64,000 nt of DNA from Paragyromitra xinjiangensis (Eukaryota; Ascomycota; Pezizomycetes; Pezizales; Discinaceae), in assembly GCA_038503065.1 (NCBI GenBank), contig JBCAMK010000005.1:62001-126000 (forward strand), in the 5' to 3' direction. The translations under genes and the position numbers were made by a program. The notes below the pieces were generated by a model. That model saw nothing but the letters and a program-made list of their open reading frames with translations, ran no database searches and was not told the DNA's origin. Positions 21,137 through 33,600 of this stretch are shown piece by piece. The stretch's first letter is position 1. Every line of letters begins with the position of its first letter.

Positions 21137-21146
21137 TCACTATAAA
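21137..21146 (+). promoter_or_regulatory. TATA-like box
   Basis: An actataaata motif about 60 nt before the ATG at 21205, followed by a C-rich leader. It supports that ATG over upstream ones. Confidence 0.4.
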
Positions 21147-21204
21147 TACAGCCCCTCCCCCACACCCCTCCTACCCCCCCATCTCCGCAATCATCACATT
21201 CTCA

Positions 21205-21825
21205 ATGTACTCTCCTGCTTACGAACAATCTGCCTTCATTGCTACTAATTTTGACTTCGCTGCCAATTGCCGGGAGACAACCAATCTTTGGTCTGTTATC
21301 CTGGGCATCATCATCCGCACATTCTTCAAAGTCGTTGTCCGTGTACTCTTCGGAGTCGAAGGCTTTGAAGATCGTCCCTCATGTTTCTGGTATGTCCCTT
21401 TCCTATCCCATCTCCTAGGAAGACCCAAGTTCATTCTCCCTTATTACTTCCGATACAATTCACACCAATTTCTCCTCAGCTCTACTAATATTATTCGCAG
21501 GCCACTCTGGAATTCGGCTTCAACAGCCAAGCATGAGAGGACAGTGCGGATGCCTGATGTTTTAAAAGGGGATGTTACTGGTGGCGGTGACTCCTCATTT
21601 TCCCAATTCCTTCGTTCCGCTTTCATAGTTCTTGTAATTGTTGGTGTTTTCTACTTGGTTGCCGATTCGGCCAAGCAGGAAGCATTAAGAGAGGATCCAG
21701 ATGGATACAGAAGACAGAGGGTTGCAGCAAGAACATATCACAGGGAGCGCTGTTCAACAGTCCCTGGCAGGAAGGGGACTTCACAGCGTCCCTTCTTTTT
21801 GACTCTCGAGCCAATTATGGAGTAG
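21205..21825 (+). CDS. Small single-pass membrane protein
   Basis: Exons 21205-21389 and 21501-21825 encode 169 residues. The intron (21390-21500, 111 nt, donor gtatgt, acceptor cgcag) contains no stop in frame, so retention would add 37 residues. One transmembrane helix is clear near residues 100-120 (SAFIVLVIVGVFYLVADS). An amphipathic hydrophobic N-terminal stretch (LWSVILGIIIRTFFKVVVRVLF) may insert too. The C-terminus is Arg-rich. No family recognised. A TATA-like motif lies about 60 nt upstream. Confidence 0.6.
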   Translation: MYSPAYEQSAFIATNFDFAANCRETTNLWSVILGIIIRTFFKVVVRVLFGVEGFEDRPSCFWYVPFLSHLLGRPKFILPYYFRYNSHQFLLSSTNIIRRPLWNSASTAKHERTVRMPDVLKGDVTGGGDSSFSQFLRSAFIVLVIVGVFYLVADSAKQEALREDPDGYRRQRVAARTYHRERCSTVPGRKGTSQRPFFLTLEPIME

Positions 21826-22600
21826 GTTCCCATGGCTGTTTGTAGTTCCCTTCCTACCTCCAACTCGCCTCTTGAGGCTTTTTGGAATGTTCCTTTCGGG
21901 CCCCTTACCAGCTCTTCGGGGCAGGTTTCCTATGACGTTCCATCTGGTGATCAGTTGGTTTATACGTTCAGGTTTGCTACGGAGATTCGGGCTTGTTGCA
22001 GACAAACCCCCCATGTTCGTTTTATACCTCATGGTTTGTTTTTCCCTTTCTTATTCCCACTACCTTTTAATACTTTTCCTTTTTATACCATCCCCTTTCC
22101 TATTAACCTTATCCTTATTCAATTTACCCTTTAATTCCATCGGCTGGAAAAGAGTAACTTCGCGCTCTCTTTCCTACTTTCACGCACGTCTCACTTCCCT
22201 GAAGTGTTACAAGCCCTTCGTGACAAGATATGAGAGCACGAAAACATACATACTTATCTCAATATACCCTTTATATACTATCAGGCCTTGTATTTAAGAA
22301 ATAAAATAGAGCAAAACTAGGCTGTTGTCGAATCAAGAACATCTGCTATTCTTACCACTTTCAATACCAAGGCAACTGCGGTCATGAGCCGTCACTCGCA
22401 GTTACGCAAGACTGTGTTGAAAGGAGAGGTTGAGACTTGGTTGATATCGGAGTTGCACTCTATATAGGTCCGAATTGATAGACAGAGCACGCACGAGACA
22501 ATCCACTCTTGACTCCTACAGAAAACATTTGATTCATAGGTTATCACTCGCTATCGGAATCGGTTCGGAATCTCATCCAGACAACTAGCTGATGCCTTTC
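21826..22600. other. Intergenic
   Basis: T/C-rich sequence with overlapping hydrophobic frames (for example 21872-22297 plus) that look like translated pyrimidine-rich DNA. No supported gene. Confidence 0.4.
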
Positions 22601-23234
22601 TTAAACCTTTCCAGAATAGAAAATGGCTCTAATATTTGCTGCTGCCATAAAAGACGGATATAAAACAAACACCAACGACAAACTCAAAAACCAGCAAACC
22701 AAAGCGCAAGGAAACTCAACCACCACGAGAGAATAGAAAGTCCCCTTCCTTCTCACCAGGTTGCCAGCTCCTATTAATCTCATCTGAACGAAGCGAAAGA
22801 ACGACATCATGAAGCCTCATCATCTCCAAAATATACAACCGAATATCCCCCAACACCCACATCACCTCCAGCTCCAAATTCTCAAACCTACCATACTTCC
22901 GCTTAAGCCTGCTATAAGCCATACCAACACTATTAGCCTGTAGGTGAGCTTTATTAAAGTATCGCAAAAGTTTCACCAGCTTAGCGTGACTGCGGGCGGT
23001 CACAACGTCACGTTGTTGCTGCTCGCGCGTCAGGGTGTCTTCAAGCGTTAGGCGAGCGAAGTGTTTTAGTAAGTGTGGGGTTGGTTCCCAGAGTATTATT
23101 TGATCGTGGACACTGCGCACTTCTCTAAGGCCTTGCTCGATGAGGATTAGTTTAGGGATGATTTTGTGCGCGGTGGTGTAGAAGGCGGCGATGTCGGTCG
23201 TGAAGGTTTGTTGGTCGAATTCCTGGGGAAGCAT
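22601..23234 (-). CDS. Small helical protein of unknown function
   Basis: Exon 23234-22757 and probable exon 22638-22601 (minus strand) give 171 residues; unspliced, the frame stops at 22716 with 172 residues. The intron has a strong donor (gtgaga) and acceptor (gcagcag). The protein is mostly helical and charged, with heptad-like patterning (IAAFYTTAHKIIPKLILIEQ, LEVMWVLGDIRLYILEMM), and could be a four-helix bundle. No signal peptide. I recognise no domain. Composition and splice signals support a real gene. Confidence 0.6.
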
Positions 23235-24150
23235 CTGAGGAAGATAGGATTGATGTCGATGCTAGTGTTGCTATAAGGAGGATGCGATGCGGTTTTCTTG
23301 CCCTTGTATTGATATCGGCTATTTAAACGTTATCAATCGCTTTCAAGATGGGCTGGTGCGTCGTGTGTACTTAAACCAGGATTACGGGTTGGTGATTTTC
23401 AAGTTCTGCAATAACATGTCTCAAGTAATTTTTAAACCTGAGCCTACTATGACCCTGGAAACCATAGGCGACCACCATGAGACGTAAATTCGATCTCACA
23501 ACCATTAAAAATGACATTCTATCAGGCTGTACTAAACAAATCACTGATACTCTAGGGCCATGGCCCTAATATCGATACAGAACACACATATTTCTCGAGA
23601 GGAAACGCCTGGAGGCTAGAAAAAGAGACGAGTTATAAACCGCTAGTAACCGAGACACATATTAGAATCGTGGCGGACAGTGTTGAAACCCCTTGAAATA
23701 TAGTCCCTCCAGTTTTTCCATCGACACGCAGTATCGAGTGATACCCTATGATTCGCTTAGCAATTAAATCCTTCTTGCCTCATACCATAAACGAAGCACT
23801 AACTGTGCCCACACCCCCTCTTCTGTTTCAACTTTGCTTGTTTTCTTCGTGAGTATGAGGCCAACTAAGTTGATACACTATTACTGAGTTAGAAGTAAAT
23901 TGCAATATATGGGTCTACGAAACACAGGCTCTGAAGTCTCTAGCCATCCACATCTCATCCTCTAATGATACTCACGATCCCACCAGTTCCACAACGTCCC
24001 ACTAGACAACTGAACTACAAACCAGACACCCAAGCCGGGCACACCAACCAAGAAACTAACTTTCAATAACTCCCATCTAGCAACCCCGGGTATCATCCTC
24101 AAAACCAAACCAAACCCACTAACCCAAAGAAAACCCATACACAGTTTAAG
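23235..24150. other. Intergenic downstream of two convergent or tandem minus-strand genes
   Basis: No supported coding sequence. The stretch from 23980 to 24150 is A/C-rich and is probably the 3' untranslated region of the MFS gene. Confidence 0.4.
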
Positions 24151-26080
24151 CTACAACCCATACCTAACCCCCAACCTCTCATCTCCCCTCCTCCCATTCT
24201 CCCCCTTCCACTCCCTCTCTTCCTCCTCCCCCGTCCACTCCTTCGTCCTCTTCGCCCTCCTATCATTCTCCCACACTAACGCCCTCCGGAAGCCCCAATA
24301 CCCAACGAACGAAAACGCAACGAGTACCAACGTTACAACGAGAGGGAATTCGTAGTCCGGACCGTACTCAGGCGCAAATAGTAGTGATGATACAACACCG
24401 GCGAGATTACCCCAACCGTTGATACCGAGGACTACAGCACGTTTACCAGGTTCTAGGGAGTCGGTTAGGAATATGTGGTGTCACAAGGAATACGAGGGAT
24501 GGGATAAAAGCGAGGTGTATCTCACCTTCGATGTTCCCCGCCATCCATGCTACAGTTAACGGACTCGCGATGTAGCTTCCGGAGAGTAGTACGCATAATC
24601 CTAGGTATCTTCCTACATATGCTGTTCGTGGGAGTAGACATACCATGAGTAGACCTAGCATGTTGATGAATAGGCCTATCAAGATGAATTTGATTCTGGT
24701 ATTTCGGGCGTTAGTCGGTTGGTATCGAGGTGAGGGTATGGGGAATACCGTTGTTGCTCGCGGTCACTTAGATATGTTATTCCCAGTAGTACTGCAGCGC
24801 CACAGAGGAATGGCGGGATGCTGAGGAGGTTCGCTTCAAGCGCGGTATAACCCATGCCCTAGAAACGAAAACAAATTCAGCTCACTAAACCAGCTTTGTG
24901 TGCCAAAGGCCACAAGAAACCACCAAAACCAAGTGCACACACCTTAACTACCAACGGCAAAAACACCGCAAACCCCGTCCCGGGCACCGAAGAACAAATA
25001 TTCATCGGCAGCAACCACCACACCTTCCAGTCACTAAAGGCCTCAATAACATCTCGTCTCGTCAATCCCGGCTCACCGCCTACAATCTTTCCGTTAGGCA
25101 CCGCTTCCTCCCCGCCACCCTCTATCTCATCTCCTCCCAATAGCTCCTCTCCTTCTTCCTCATCGTCTCTCGACCCTCGCCGTGCTCGTCTCTCACCACC
25201 TCCCACATCCGTTGCCCCGGCTTCATACCGATCCAGTAAAATCCGCTTCTCGGCCCACTCGCGCTCAGCACCTTTCTTAAGCCACCAAGCACTACCTGGA
25301 CCTTTTGACAGCCACACGAATGCAGTGAGAGCGATGACAGCAGTGATGGCTGCTTCAACGATGAAGAGGACTTGGTAGTTATAAAACCCTTTATGCTCCT
25401 CCAAACCACGCGCCTCAGATTCTGGATCTACCAACCATTAGCGACGCGGCTGCAGGATTAAATGAAGAACACACCGCTAGGGAATAGCCTAAAAACGCAA
25501 TAAGAAACCAGTCCTCCAAATGCCCCAGCAACCGCATACTGGCTAAAAAACATAGCAAGCCGTTGACCAAACTCATACCGCGTATAAAATAGCGAAAGGT
25601 AAAATACAGTCGTAGGGTAAAATCCCGCTACACCTCATCAACACCTCTCTCCCAAAAATAGCAGTAGATAATACCTTCCAGAGTCCCGATACAAAGTCGT
25701 AGAAATATCAATTGTCCCCGCGCCCTCACAAACGCAGTTAATCCCGTTAAGATCGCCCATCCAATCTGATCACATTAGTCCACAGCCTCCTTGCTGAAGA
25801 GAGGACATACCATCACCCCGCCTACCCATCTTGATGCGCCAACTCGTTTTCCGAGGGCTGCGCCGACGGGTTGGAGCAGTACAAAGGCGACGTAGAATGC
25901 TGCGACGGCATCGTTTAGATCTCGCTCCTGCAGGCCAGCGTGTTTGGTGAACCCTGCGGTCTCGGCATTCCCGATGTTGGTGCGGTCGAGCGCGTTCAGG
26001 AGGAATAAGACCGATAGGAATGGGAGGAGGTAGATATCTGTGCGCCAGAGAATGCGACGGGTTAGGCTGTGGGTTGGCAT
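24151..26080 (-). CDS. MFS permease of the allantoate/Dal5 (anion:cation symporter) type
   Basis: Seven exons on the minus strand: 26080-25811, 25765-25675, 25633-25497, 25413-24943, 24858-24749, 24695-24526 and 24452-24151, together 516 residues, typical for the family. These are plasma-membrane symporters for small organic anions, vitamins or allantoate-like compounds. Family marks include an N-terminal RTDIYLLPFLSVLFLLNALDRTNIGNA, SRWVGG at the end of TM2/3, GFYPTTVFYLSLFYTRYEFGQR in TM4, and a C-terminal KRAVVLGINGWGNLAG. The central cytosolic loop is unusually long and acidic (SRDDEEEGEELLGG). One intron (25414-25496) has a weak donor (gttttt), and without it three in-frame stops appear, so decay of the gene is an alternative. 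The other introns have good signals and keep the frame. Confidence 0.82.
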
Positions 26081-28797
26081 CGGATCCGGGGACTCCAGGA
26101 GGGGAGTAGTTGGTCCCGGGAGAAGCTGTCATGTCGGCCATTAGTTCAGACGCGCAGAAGAAAGAGCAGTGCAAGAACCTGTGGAGACGCCAGATCTAGA
26201 GAGTTCGTAGGAGAAAAAATTGATTAGAGGGGGGGAGCTGGCGTCCGTATAGTAGTTAACGGATATGGGGGTTGAAGTCGCGAGAACGAGAGGAGCTTGG
26301 ACCCTCATGGCGTTGCGGCTCTTCCCGCAGGAACCGGGTGGGTTAGGGTTCATCTTGCCGTTACACTGCAGCCTCTATTCTCGTCTCACCGCAAAACTCA
26401 TTACTTTCCTGATTCCTTGATGTATTTTTTAGTATGGTGCAGGTCTTAAACTGGACCACTATATTCCGCCCGGTATTCCAATCTCCATGGTGAGCCAAAT
26501 GGCTCAAGAAAAGATACAATCTAGAATCATAGTAAACAAGCTCTGTATCCTTTTGTAGGGCACAAGGCCAGTGGCTGTGGCTGCGACTGTGGCTGTGAAA
26601 AGTACATAGTAGAGCATTCCAAGGAATACTGAGCTTATGATCAAATATACGCAGGGTGGTTCCACTCCAAACACAATTTTTAAAGCTAGATTTGGGTATT
26701 AACACTAATATAAAGTCTATCTTCAACTAACCCCTTCTTCGGGAGCATCAGGGGTTGAGATATTCAAGCTGGAGATTTCTTCCCAAGAATTGTAAGTCAA
26801 AGGCGTTCACAGCCAAATTTGATTGGTCCAGTTTTATCCGTGCGTGCACCATACCAGGATAGCGAAGCTCTTGTTAATTATAAGATATGCAGACCTCATC
26901 TACTGATATAACGATGAAACTCTGCTAAGTGGAGGATTGCGAGCACCACCCGTTGCTCATAGGAAAACATAGCCTGGCCTGATCTCCCAACCCTATTCCC
27001 TCAGCTCAGCAAAACCCTTGTGAGCTATAATTCATCCAGACACTATCCTTGTCTTGAGTATCAAGCGAACAATCTCTAATCATCACTAGTCACTCGATAT
27101 TAGGTTTTATCCTATGAAACGAGCTTAGACCAATTATAAGCCAAAATACTATGCAAATATATCCCAACGGGTCACACATACTAGCTCTATCCCACCTCAC
27201 TCAGGCAGCACCTTTTTTGCCTACAATATTGACTCTTCTCAAACTTCGTGGAAAAGAAAACAAGTTATCTCCCCCCTGCAGAAACACTACGTCACACTCT
27301 CCAAATCGCACAGTCAGATAACCCAGCACGATGACGGTGTTCTGCCCCTAAAGCAGTTGCTGTTAGTGGATCCTCGAATTCGAAAATCACTATCTTTCTG
27401 ATGGTACCCGCGTGAGAAATGGCCAACACGACGGCACTCACTGGCTTCGGTTAGTTTCTTAAGGGTTGAGAAATAGCTGGTTGGGGTTTAGTAGTATTGT
27501 GGGGTCAAAACTAAGTACTCACTAAGACTTTTACTGAACACCCGATCCTTAAGTCGATCAACAAACCTGGGTTTCAAACTGATTCAAAGACGGATCTTGC
27601 AGTCTTGCATACGCTTGCAATTAGCTCGCCGTTCGTCTAGTCATGTAAAGAAAGCATCATTTACCCCTGCTTTAATGTACTCGAGGGAATCGAAGCTCCA
27701 GATTTCAAGAAAGAAATTGGAGTAGCATGTTTTAGCTCTCAGTATTGAAGTGTACGGATCGAGGTTGAGTTTGTTGCCCATTCTGCATTACTTAAGGGAT
27801 ACACTCGGAAGTAAGGGTTAAATCTCAGACCATGCCAACGGTGATCATCACAAAACACGATTGCGATAACAAGCGAAAGAAGTTACATCAGTTCAATATG
27901 ATCTTCCCGGTTTCGTTCAATTTAACGTAATAGGGTGATTCGGGTATTAGTTCATTGTACAGCAATGTCTTTGCAGGGAAACTCGGTTCGTGATAATTAC
28001 GCATTCGGTGCCGCCAGAAACGGTAATTTTGGAACATACCTTGAAGCCAAATTACTTCCCATATAAACCGAGAGACAGGAGTAATTTTAAGCCGCCTTTG
28101 GAAACTCATCATTCCCCGTTTCTAGAAACGATGGGACTGACCCGGCTGACCTAAACAAGCGAATAGGTGTTCGGTTACTCTTGGCCGTGACGAGGCTGAT
28201 AGCCCAGAGCCAGGTATCATGATGTGTAGGTTGATTGTAGTGATAATCCTCCATGACGAATTTCACACTTCTGGCACGAATCTAAATCCACACACCTTGG
28301 GATGGAGCTCTATTCAGTAGTGAGGAAATTTAGACCTGTATTGGTTAGCTGTGATCGGAGAACTACCGGCTACTACAAACCTCAACGAGGATATTGTATT
28401 GTCATCGTGAATAAACTAATGCCGGAACGTGTTACTTACTCAGACGAACGCTACATATCCACCGAAATAAGTACTTGATATGCACCTGCATGAAGTTTAG
28501 GGTAACTGGAAAGTGGGGCCTACAGTAGCAGTGTAAACATAGGAGTGCATAGCGTAGCATTCGAGACAGGCAGGCATGATGTCCGGCCCGCAACGAAGGG
28601 GAATATCAATACAAATACTCTTGCGTATACTGTTCAGATTTGTATAAAGCCTATGGTTCTTTCTTTGTTTTTTTCTCTCATTCATATCATCTTCCCATAT
28701 TACACGAGCAGCTAGCACTATACCTCATCGCTAATATTGATATATTTTTGTCAAAGAACACTTTAGCAGCTTAGTTATTTTCCCTAAAATATTCAAT
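26081..28797. other. Long intergenic region upstream of MFS and hydrophobin genes
   Basis: 2.7 kb between divergent genes. The minus frame 26361-26726 and others here lack family features. Both strands near the ends probably hold promoters. A gatatattttt run at 28737 lies about 60 nt before the hydrophobin start and is a TATA candidate. Confidence 0.45.
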
Positions 28798-29381
28798 ATG
28801 CTCCCCCAAAACATTATCACCGTTCTCGCCCTAGCCCTGTCTGTCTCGGCTTCTCCTCTCATCGCCCGACAAATCAAATCTTCTGGTAACGACGGCGAAG
28901 GCAATCAGAACGTCGGCAACGGTGGCCAAAATGCTGGCAACGGTGCTGCAAACTCCGGGACTATCAATGGAGATTATACAGTTGAGCAGGCCACCGTGAC
29001 TTGTGGTAACGCACAACTTAATTGCTGCAACAAAGTTTCCAAGAAGGGGGATACCACCAATGCCGGTCTTCTTGGGGCCGTCTTTGGAAGTGGTGATCTG
29101 GATGTTCAGTGCTCACCTCTTAACATTCCTATTATTGGAAGTATGGCATCTTTCTGTCCTAGTTTCCTAGTTTTTGGTCCGAACAATGCTGATAATAGTT
29201 TTTGCTACTTTCAGTCCAGGTTCCTGTCAACAAGGCGTGCGACGCAAAGGCTGCATGTTGCCAGGGCAATACTTCTCAGGTATATACCCTATACTTTCTA
29301 TCCTTAGTTTTCGTTATCTAATCTTTTCTTTAGAATGGCTTGATCAACGTGGGCTGCATTGCTCTTGCGTCCCTCATCTAG
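28798..29381 (+). CDS. Class I hydrophobin
   Basis: Exons 28798-29140, 29215-29279 and 29334-29381 encode 151 residues. Hydrophobins are small secreted proteins that self-assemble into amphipathic films on hyphae and spores. A signal peptide is evident (MLPQNIITVLALALSVSA). The eight cysteines follow the family order: VTC, NCC, VQC, then KAC, ACC, GC after splicing. The long spacing between the third and fourth cysteines fits class I. A Gly/Asn-rich linker of imperfect GNxGxN units (about 30-60) precedes the first cysteine. Introns fall between the fourth and fifth and between the seventh and eighth cysteines. Neighbouring secreted WSC gene suggests a cell-surface group. Confidence 0.93.
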
Positions 29382-29622
29382 ATATTCACCTTCTCCGTTC
29401 GATTTTTCCTTACCTGTCATATGCGGACCATGTTACAAAATTTCCTCACACTGGTTAATTAATCGTTCATATATTCCAACCTTCAGCATCGTTGGGAAGT
29501 TTTGGCTCATGCTTGTCACGTCATTTAATTTTTCAGAAACAGTAGTAGTAGTTAATTGCTAGGCATAAATAAATATATGCATCCCGGATAATCTCTAAAA
29601 CCTAAAACTTCCAACCAGCGTT
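29382..29622. other. Convergent intergenic region
   Basis: Short AT-rich spacer that must hold the 3' ends of the hydrophobin and the minus-strand gene. Nothing else seen. Confidence 0.4.
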
Positions 29623-30197
29623 TTAACACATAAAGACCCCTTTCTCAAACAACCACTTCTTCCTCTCAAAAGTCGTTTTCTACGCAAAATTCCTACCGTC
29701 TGCACCCCCCACAATGCCGACCAAATCTCCCCAATTGCTTGTTTATTCACCCACACCATATGTCCAGCCTCTTGCTCTAAACTCTCCGCACCCGTATCAT
29801 CTGCCCACATGGACACCGATCTAGACGCCAAATACGCTTCCACGGTGCCCATGTTCCTGCCAACAAGCGCAAGGTAACGAACGATTACCTGAAGTGTATC
29901 ATATGCATAGCTATAAGCTCGAGAATAGTATGTAGTTCCGGAGATAGTGAGGCCTGTAGGAGCAGTAGCGGACTGGGTCATGATAAGCTTGATGGCTTCG
30001 TACACATTAGAGGAAGTGGTAAGAGGAGTGCGGATGTTTTTATCGATAAACCGGTGAAGTTTGAGAAGATCGGTTTTCATGGCGGTGAGTGATGTAGAGA
30101 TGACCTTGAGGCTTTCCTTAGCCTCTCCAAGCGCTGATGTAGTAGTGACCATTGTTGTATTTTTGTGTGGAAGTGTGGTATTGTTTTGGTATGACAC
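29623..30197 (-). CDS. Small helical protein of unknown function
   Basis: Minus strand. The frame from 30197 gives 200 residues to 29595 unspliced. A donor (gtagga at 29696) and acceptor (tttgag before 29643) would instead give exons 30197-29697 and 29643-29623 and 173 residues, avoiding an Arg-rich tail. The N-terminus is Ser/Thr/Asn-rich with a second Met at residue 16. The body is helical (SLTAMKTDLLKLHRFIDKNI; SYAYDTLQVIVRYLALVG). No signal peptide, no recognised domain. A catatttatact motif about 60 bp upstream may be its TATA box. Confidence 0.6.
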
Positions 30198-30610
30198 GTA
30201 TATTTGAGATCGATTGAGCTGGGGAATTGAATGAGTATAGGAATAGCTACATATTTATACTCGAGTCTTGCACTGCAAGTTTCTTTCCAAGTGTCATGAT
30301 GAAACCTAAAAAAACGCTGGATTCAAGATCGAGATACATAAGCTAGGCCATGGTTAGTTTAGAGGGCACTACATCGTGGTTCCATGTTGACAAAGACCTA
30401 TTTCCTACGTAAAAACAATACATTCGTAGCTCTATATATTGGTATAGTGCACATGTTCCCATTTCCATTCTCGAATATACTAAAATTACATTTTCACTAC
30501 GATTATGGCCAAGATGGTCGCCTAGAAAACTGCAAGAACCAAGAGAGAAAACACAACTTAAAGTTAGACATCACTTAATTACTTTCGTTTTTATTCCTTC
30601 TTCTTTGTGA
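30198..30610. other. Intergenic
   Basis: Promoter region of the minus-strand small helical protein and the 3' end of the WSC gene. No gene seen. Confidence 0.4.
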
Positions 30611-33600
30611 TCAAGTTTTTAGATCATCAAATATCTCAGTCGAGCTCCTACGAGTCGGTGATGTACTATTGCCCTTTTGATAGACGATAAGGCGGCTACA
30701 GGAAGTTAGTCGATAGCGCAAGATTAGCACACAAATTAGAAGAAATAAACTTACTTTCCGGCTCCACAGTATGTTCGCTTGTTTCCTCCACAAGCCATAT
30801 TACACTGTGTATCTGCAACCTTTGTCGACTCGAGAGAGAGAGAATTTCCGCAGTAACACTCTGAGCTATATTCCACGCCTGCAAGCCCAAAGCCATTTCC
30901 TTGACATGTGGTGACGCATTGTTCAACTGTAAGTGTAGAGTTGGTGAATGAGGATCCACCCAGCGCCCTCATTGTTGTCCCCTCTGTGTAGCAACCTTTG
31001 GAAAGATAGGTTCCCACCGAAGGAACAATAATGGTAGGGATATACAGAGTATAGTTGTAAACAGAGAGTCTAGAGACACCTCCACAGGTGCTGGAAGAGT
31101 CACCAGTACAGGCAACATCGCACCCTGTTTGGTTTAGTGTGGCACCGTTTTGGAGTGCAGTGCCGCAGTAGCATTGATCACCATATTCAGTTCCGGCAAG
31201 AGGAAAGTTGTTTGTTAAACAAAAATCTTGACACTTTTGGGGAGTCATAGAACCTGACGTGGCGAGCCCAGAGAGTGAGCGGTTTTCGGTTTCGTTCGCA
31301 CAGCCTATGTATTGCCATGGAGAAGCACTAGCTGAGGATGCGGCAGCAGAAGCGGTTGATGTCGGGGTGGTTGATGTCAGGGCGGTCGCTGTAGTATTGG
31401 TAAGAGTACCCGAAGTTGGACTTGTAACTACAGAACTTGTAGCTGAGGTAGTACCAGAGATGATGGTGCTTGTTGTAGTGCTTGTTGTGACTGGGCCCGC
31501 TGTGGTCGTGACGGAGCTTGAGGTACCATTTAAGATCGCAGCATAAACGTTCATCCTACCTGGCCCACCACAGTATGCATATTGATCACCGCCACATAAC
31601 ATGTTGCATTCCGAAGCGGACGTCATATTAGCCGTGTTTACAATAACACTACCACAGTAGCACTAGCAATGCATCAACTTGTCAACTATCTCCTACCACA
31701 TAAGAGCAGGATTTGACAAACCTCTATCGAGTATTCAACACCAGCGTATCTAAACCCTCCTGCTTTGCAGTAATTGACACAAGTAGTGACGTTCATAGCA
31801 GGAGATGAGGTTGTAGAAGAGCCGAGCGCTCGTTCGTCAACTCCCTCTCTGGATCATTATCAGTCACTTCTTCGATTTTTAGATCATGAGAAATATCCGG
31901 AACATACGTATAACATCTAAAAACGAGATGGTTAATTTCATACTTTGCGGCGTGAGTTCATGAAAGGTGACTTACCCTTGAGATAAATAGTCGCCCACAT
32001 TTGAAACAACGGCCGGCTGCTTAGGTGGAACGATTGCGGTATCATTATAGACCGATAACGCACCAGGCCCACCACAAATTTGGTTCGAATTTCCCCCACA
32101 AGGCATGGTACAAGCTGTTGATCCTCCAATAGCCGAACCGTTCTCCAGGACATTTCCGCAATAGCACTATACCCGTTAGCACATTACGGAAGCAAGCAGT
32201 TAGCACGACATACCTCAGACGAATATTCAACGCCAGATAGCGGATATCCCTTGGCTGTACAATAGTCTTGACAAATTACAAGCGTCATAGTTGAATTCGC
32301 ATAAGCATCTTTGCTGAGAGCTCTTCCATTAGTTCCTTCATTCACACATCCGAGATACTTGAAGTTTGCTCTTATAGTTGGCGCCGCCGATGCTGAAGAG
32401 GTAGTAGAAGACGAAGTGGCCGTGATGTTACCTGATGTCACTACGGATGAGGTAGTAGCTATTGAGGCTGAGCCAGAGGTAGTGCTAGAGCTCATGGAAC
32501 TCGAAGCTGTACCGTTCAAAATTGTTGCAGCGTAAATATTTAACCTGCTTGGCCCACCACAGTATGCGTACAAATCACCACCGCATAGCATAGCACAGTC
32601 AGTATTAGGAACCTGAACAGCTGATGTTGCAACTGTTGCGCCGCAATAACATTCCGTGGAATACTCTAATCCGGCATATATAAAGCCGTCAGCTTTGCAA
32701 AAGTTGACGCAGGTAGCCACTGTCATGTTCGGCGCCGATGTAGCAGTTGCAGCCAATGCACGTTCGCCAGTACCTTCCTTGTAGCAACCTCTGGAAAAGT
32801 AGGAATCGACGCTAGCAACGATTGCTGGTTGTCTCGGTGATGTTAAAGCCGTGTTATTATAGACCGATAACGCGCTGGGACCACCGCAAATGGTGGCGGG
32901 ATTACCTCCGCAGGCCATAGTACAAGCCGTCGATCCTCCGATAGTGGAGCCATTTTCTAGGACATTGCCGCAGTAGCATTCTGCAGAGTACTCGACACCA
33001 GAAAGAGGATAACCCTTTGTTGTACAATAATCTTGGCACCTTCCGAGTGTCATGGTCGAATTGGCAAAACCATCTTTGCTGAGTGCTCTTCCAGATGTTC
33101 CCTCATTTGCGCACCCCAAATAGCTGAAGTTCGGCCTAGAGGTAGGGGATGTGGTGGCCGATGAAGTTGCGGAGGACGAGACAGAAGATACCGATGTTGA
33201 AACGTTGCTGGAAATTACAGAACTACTAGAAATGATAGAAGTAGAGCTTGGCGGGGCGCTGGAGGTTATCGAAAAAGTGATATTAGAAGCCACAGCAGCA
33301 TACATATTTAACCTTCCCGGCCCACCACAATATGCATAGGCATCACCACCACATAGCATATTGCAGTCTGAGTCAGCAACCTTTGCAGCGGTTGTCGCGA
33401 TACTAGCACCGCAGTAGCACTCAGTGGAGTACTCATTCCCTGCGTATTTGAAGCCAAGTCCTTTACAGAAATTAATACATGTTGCCACTGTCATGTTAGA
33501 AGCAGCAATAGCGGATCCAGCCAACGCACGCTCGTCCACGCCTTCGGTATAGCAGCCTTGACTATAGTAGTTACCAACATTAGGAACAATAGCAGGTGAC

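Larger units (their letters stand above)
20129..21204. other. Intergenic; contains repeat R2 and a promoter
   Basis: Holds the R2 repeat (20745-20826) and the probable core promoter of the gene at 21205. A frame open from 20950 simply reads into that gene from its leader. Confidence 0.45.

Noticed and set aside
24896..25378. 160-residue plus-strand frame
   Set aside because: Antisense to MFS exon 4; its Pro/Ser richness reflects the acidic loop on the other strand.
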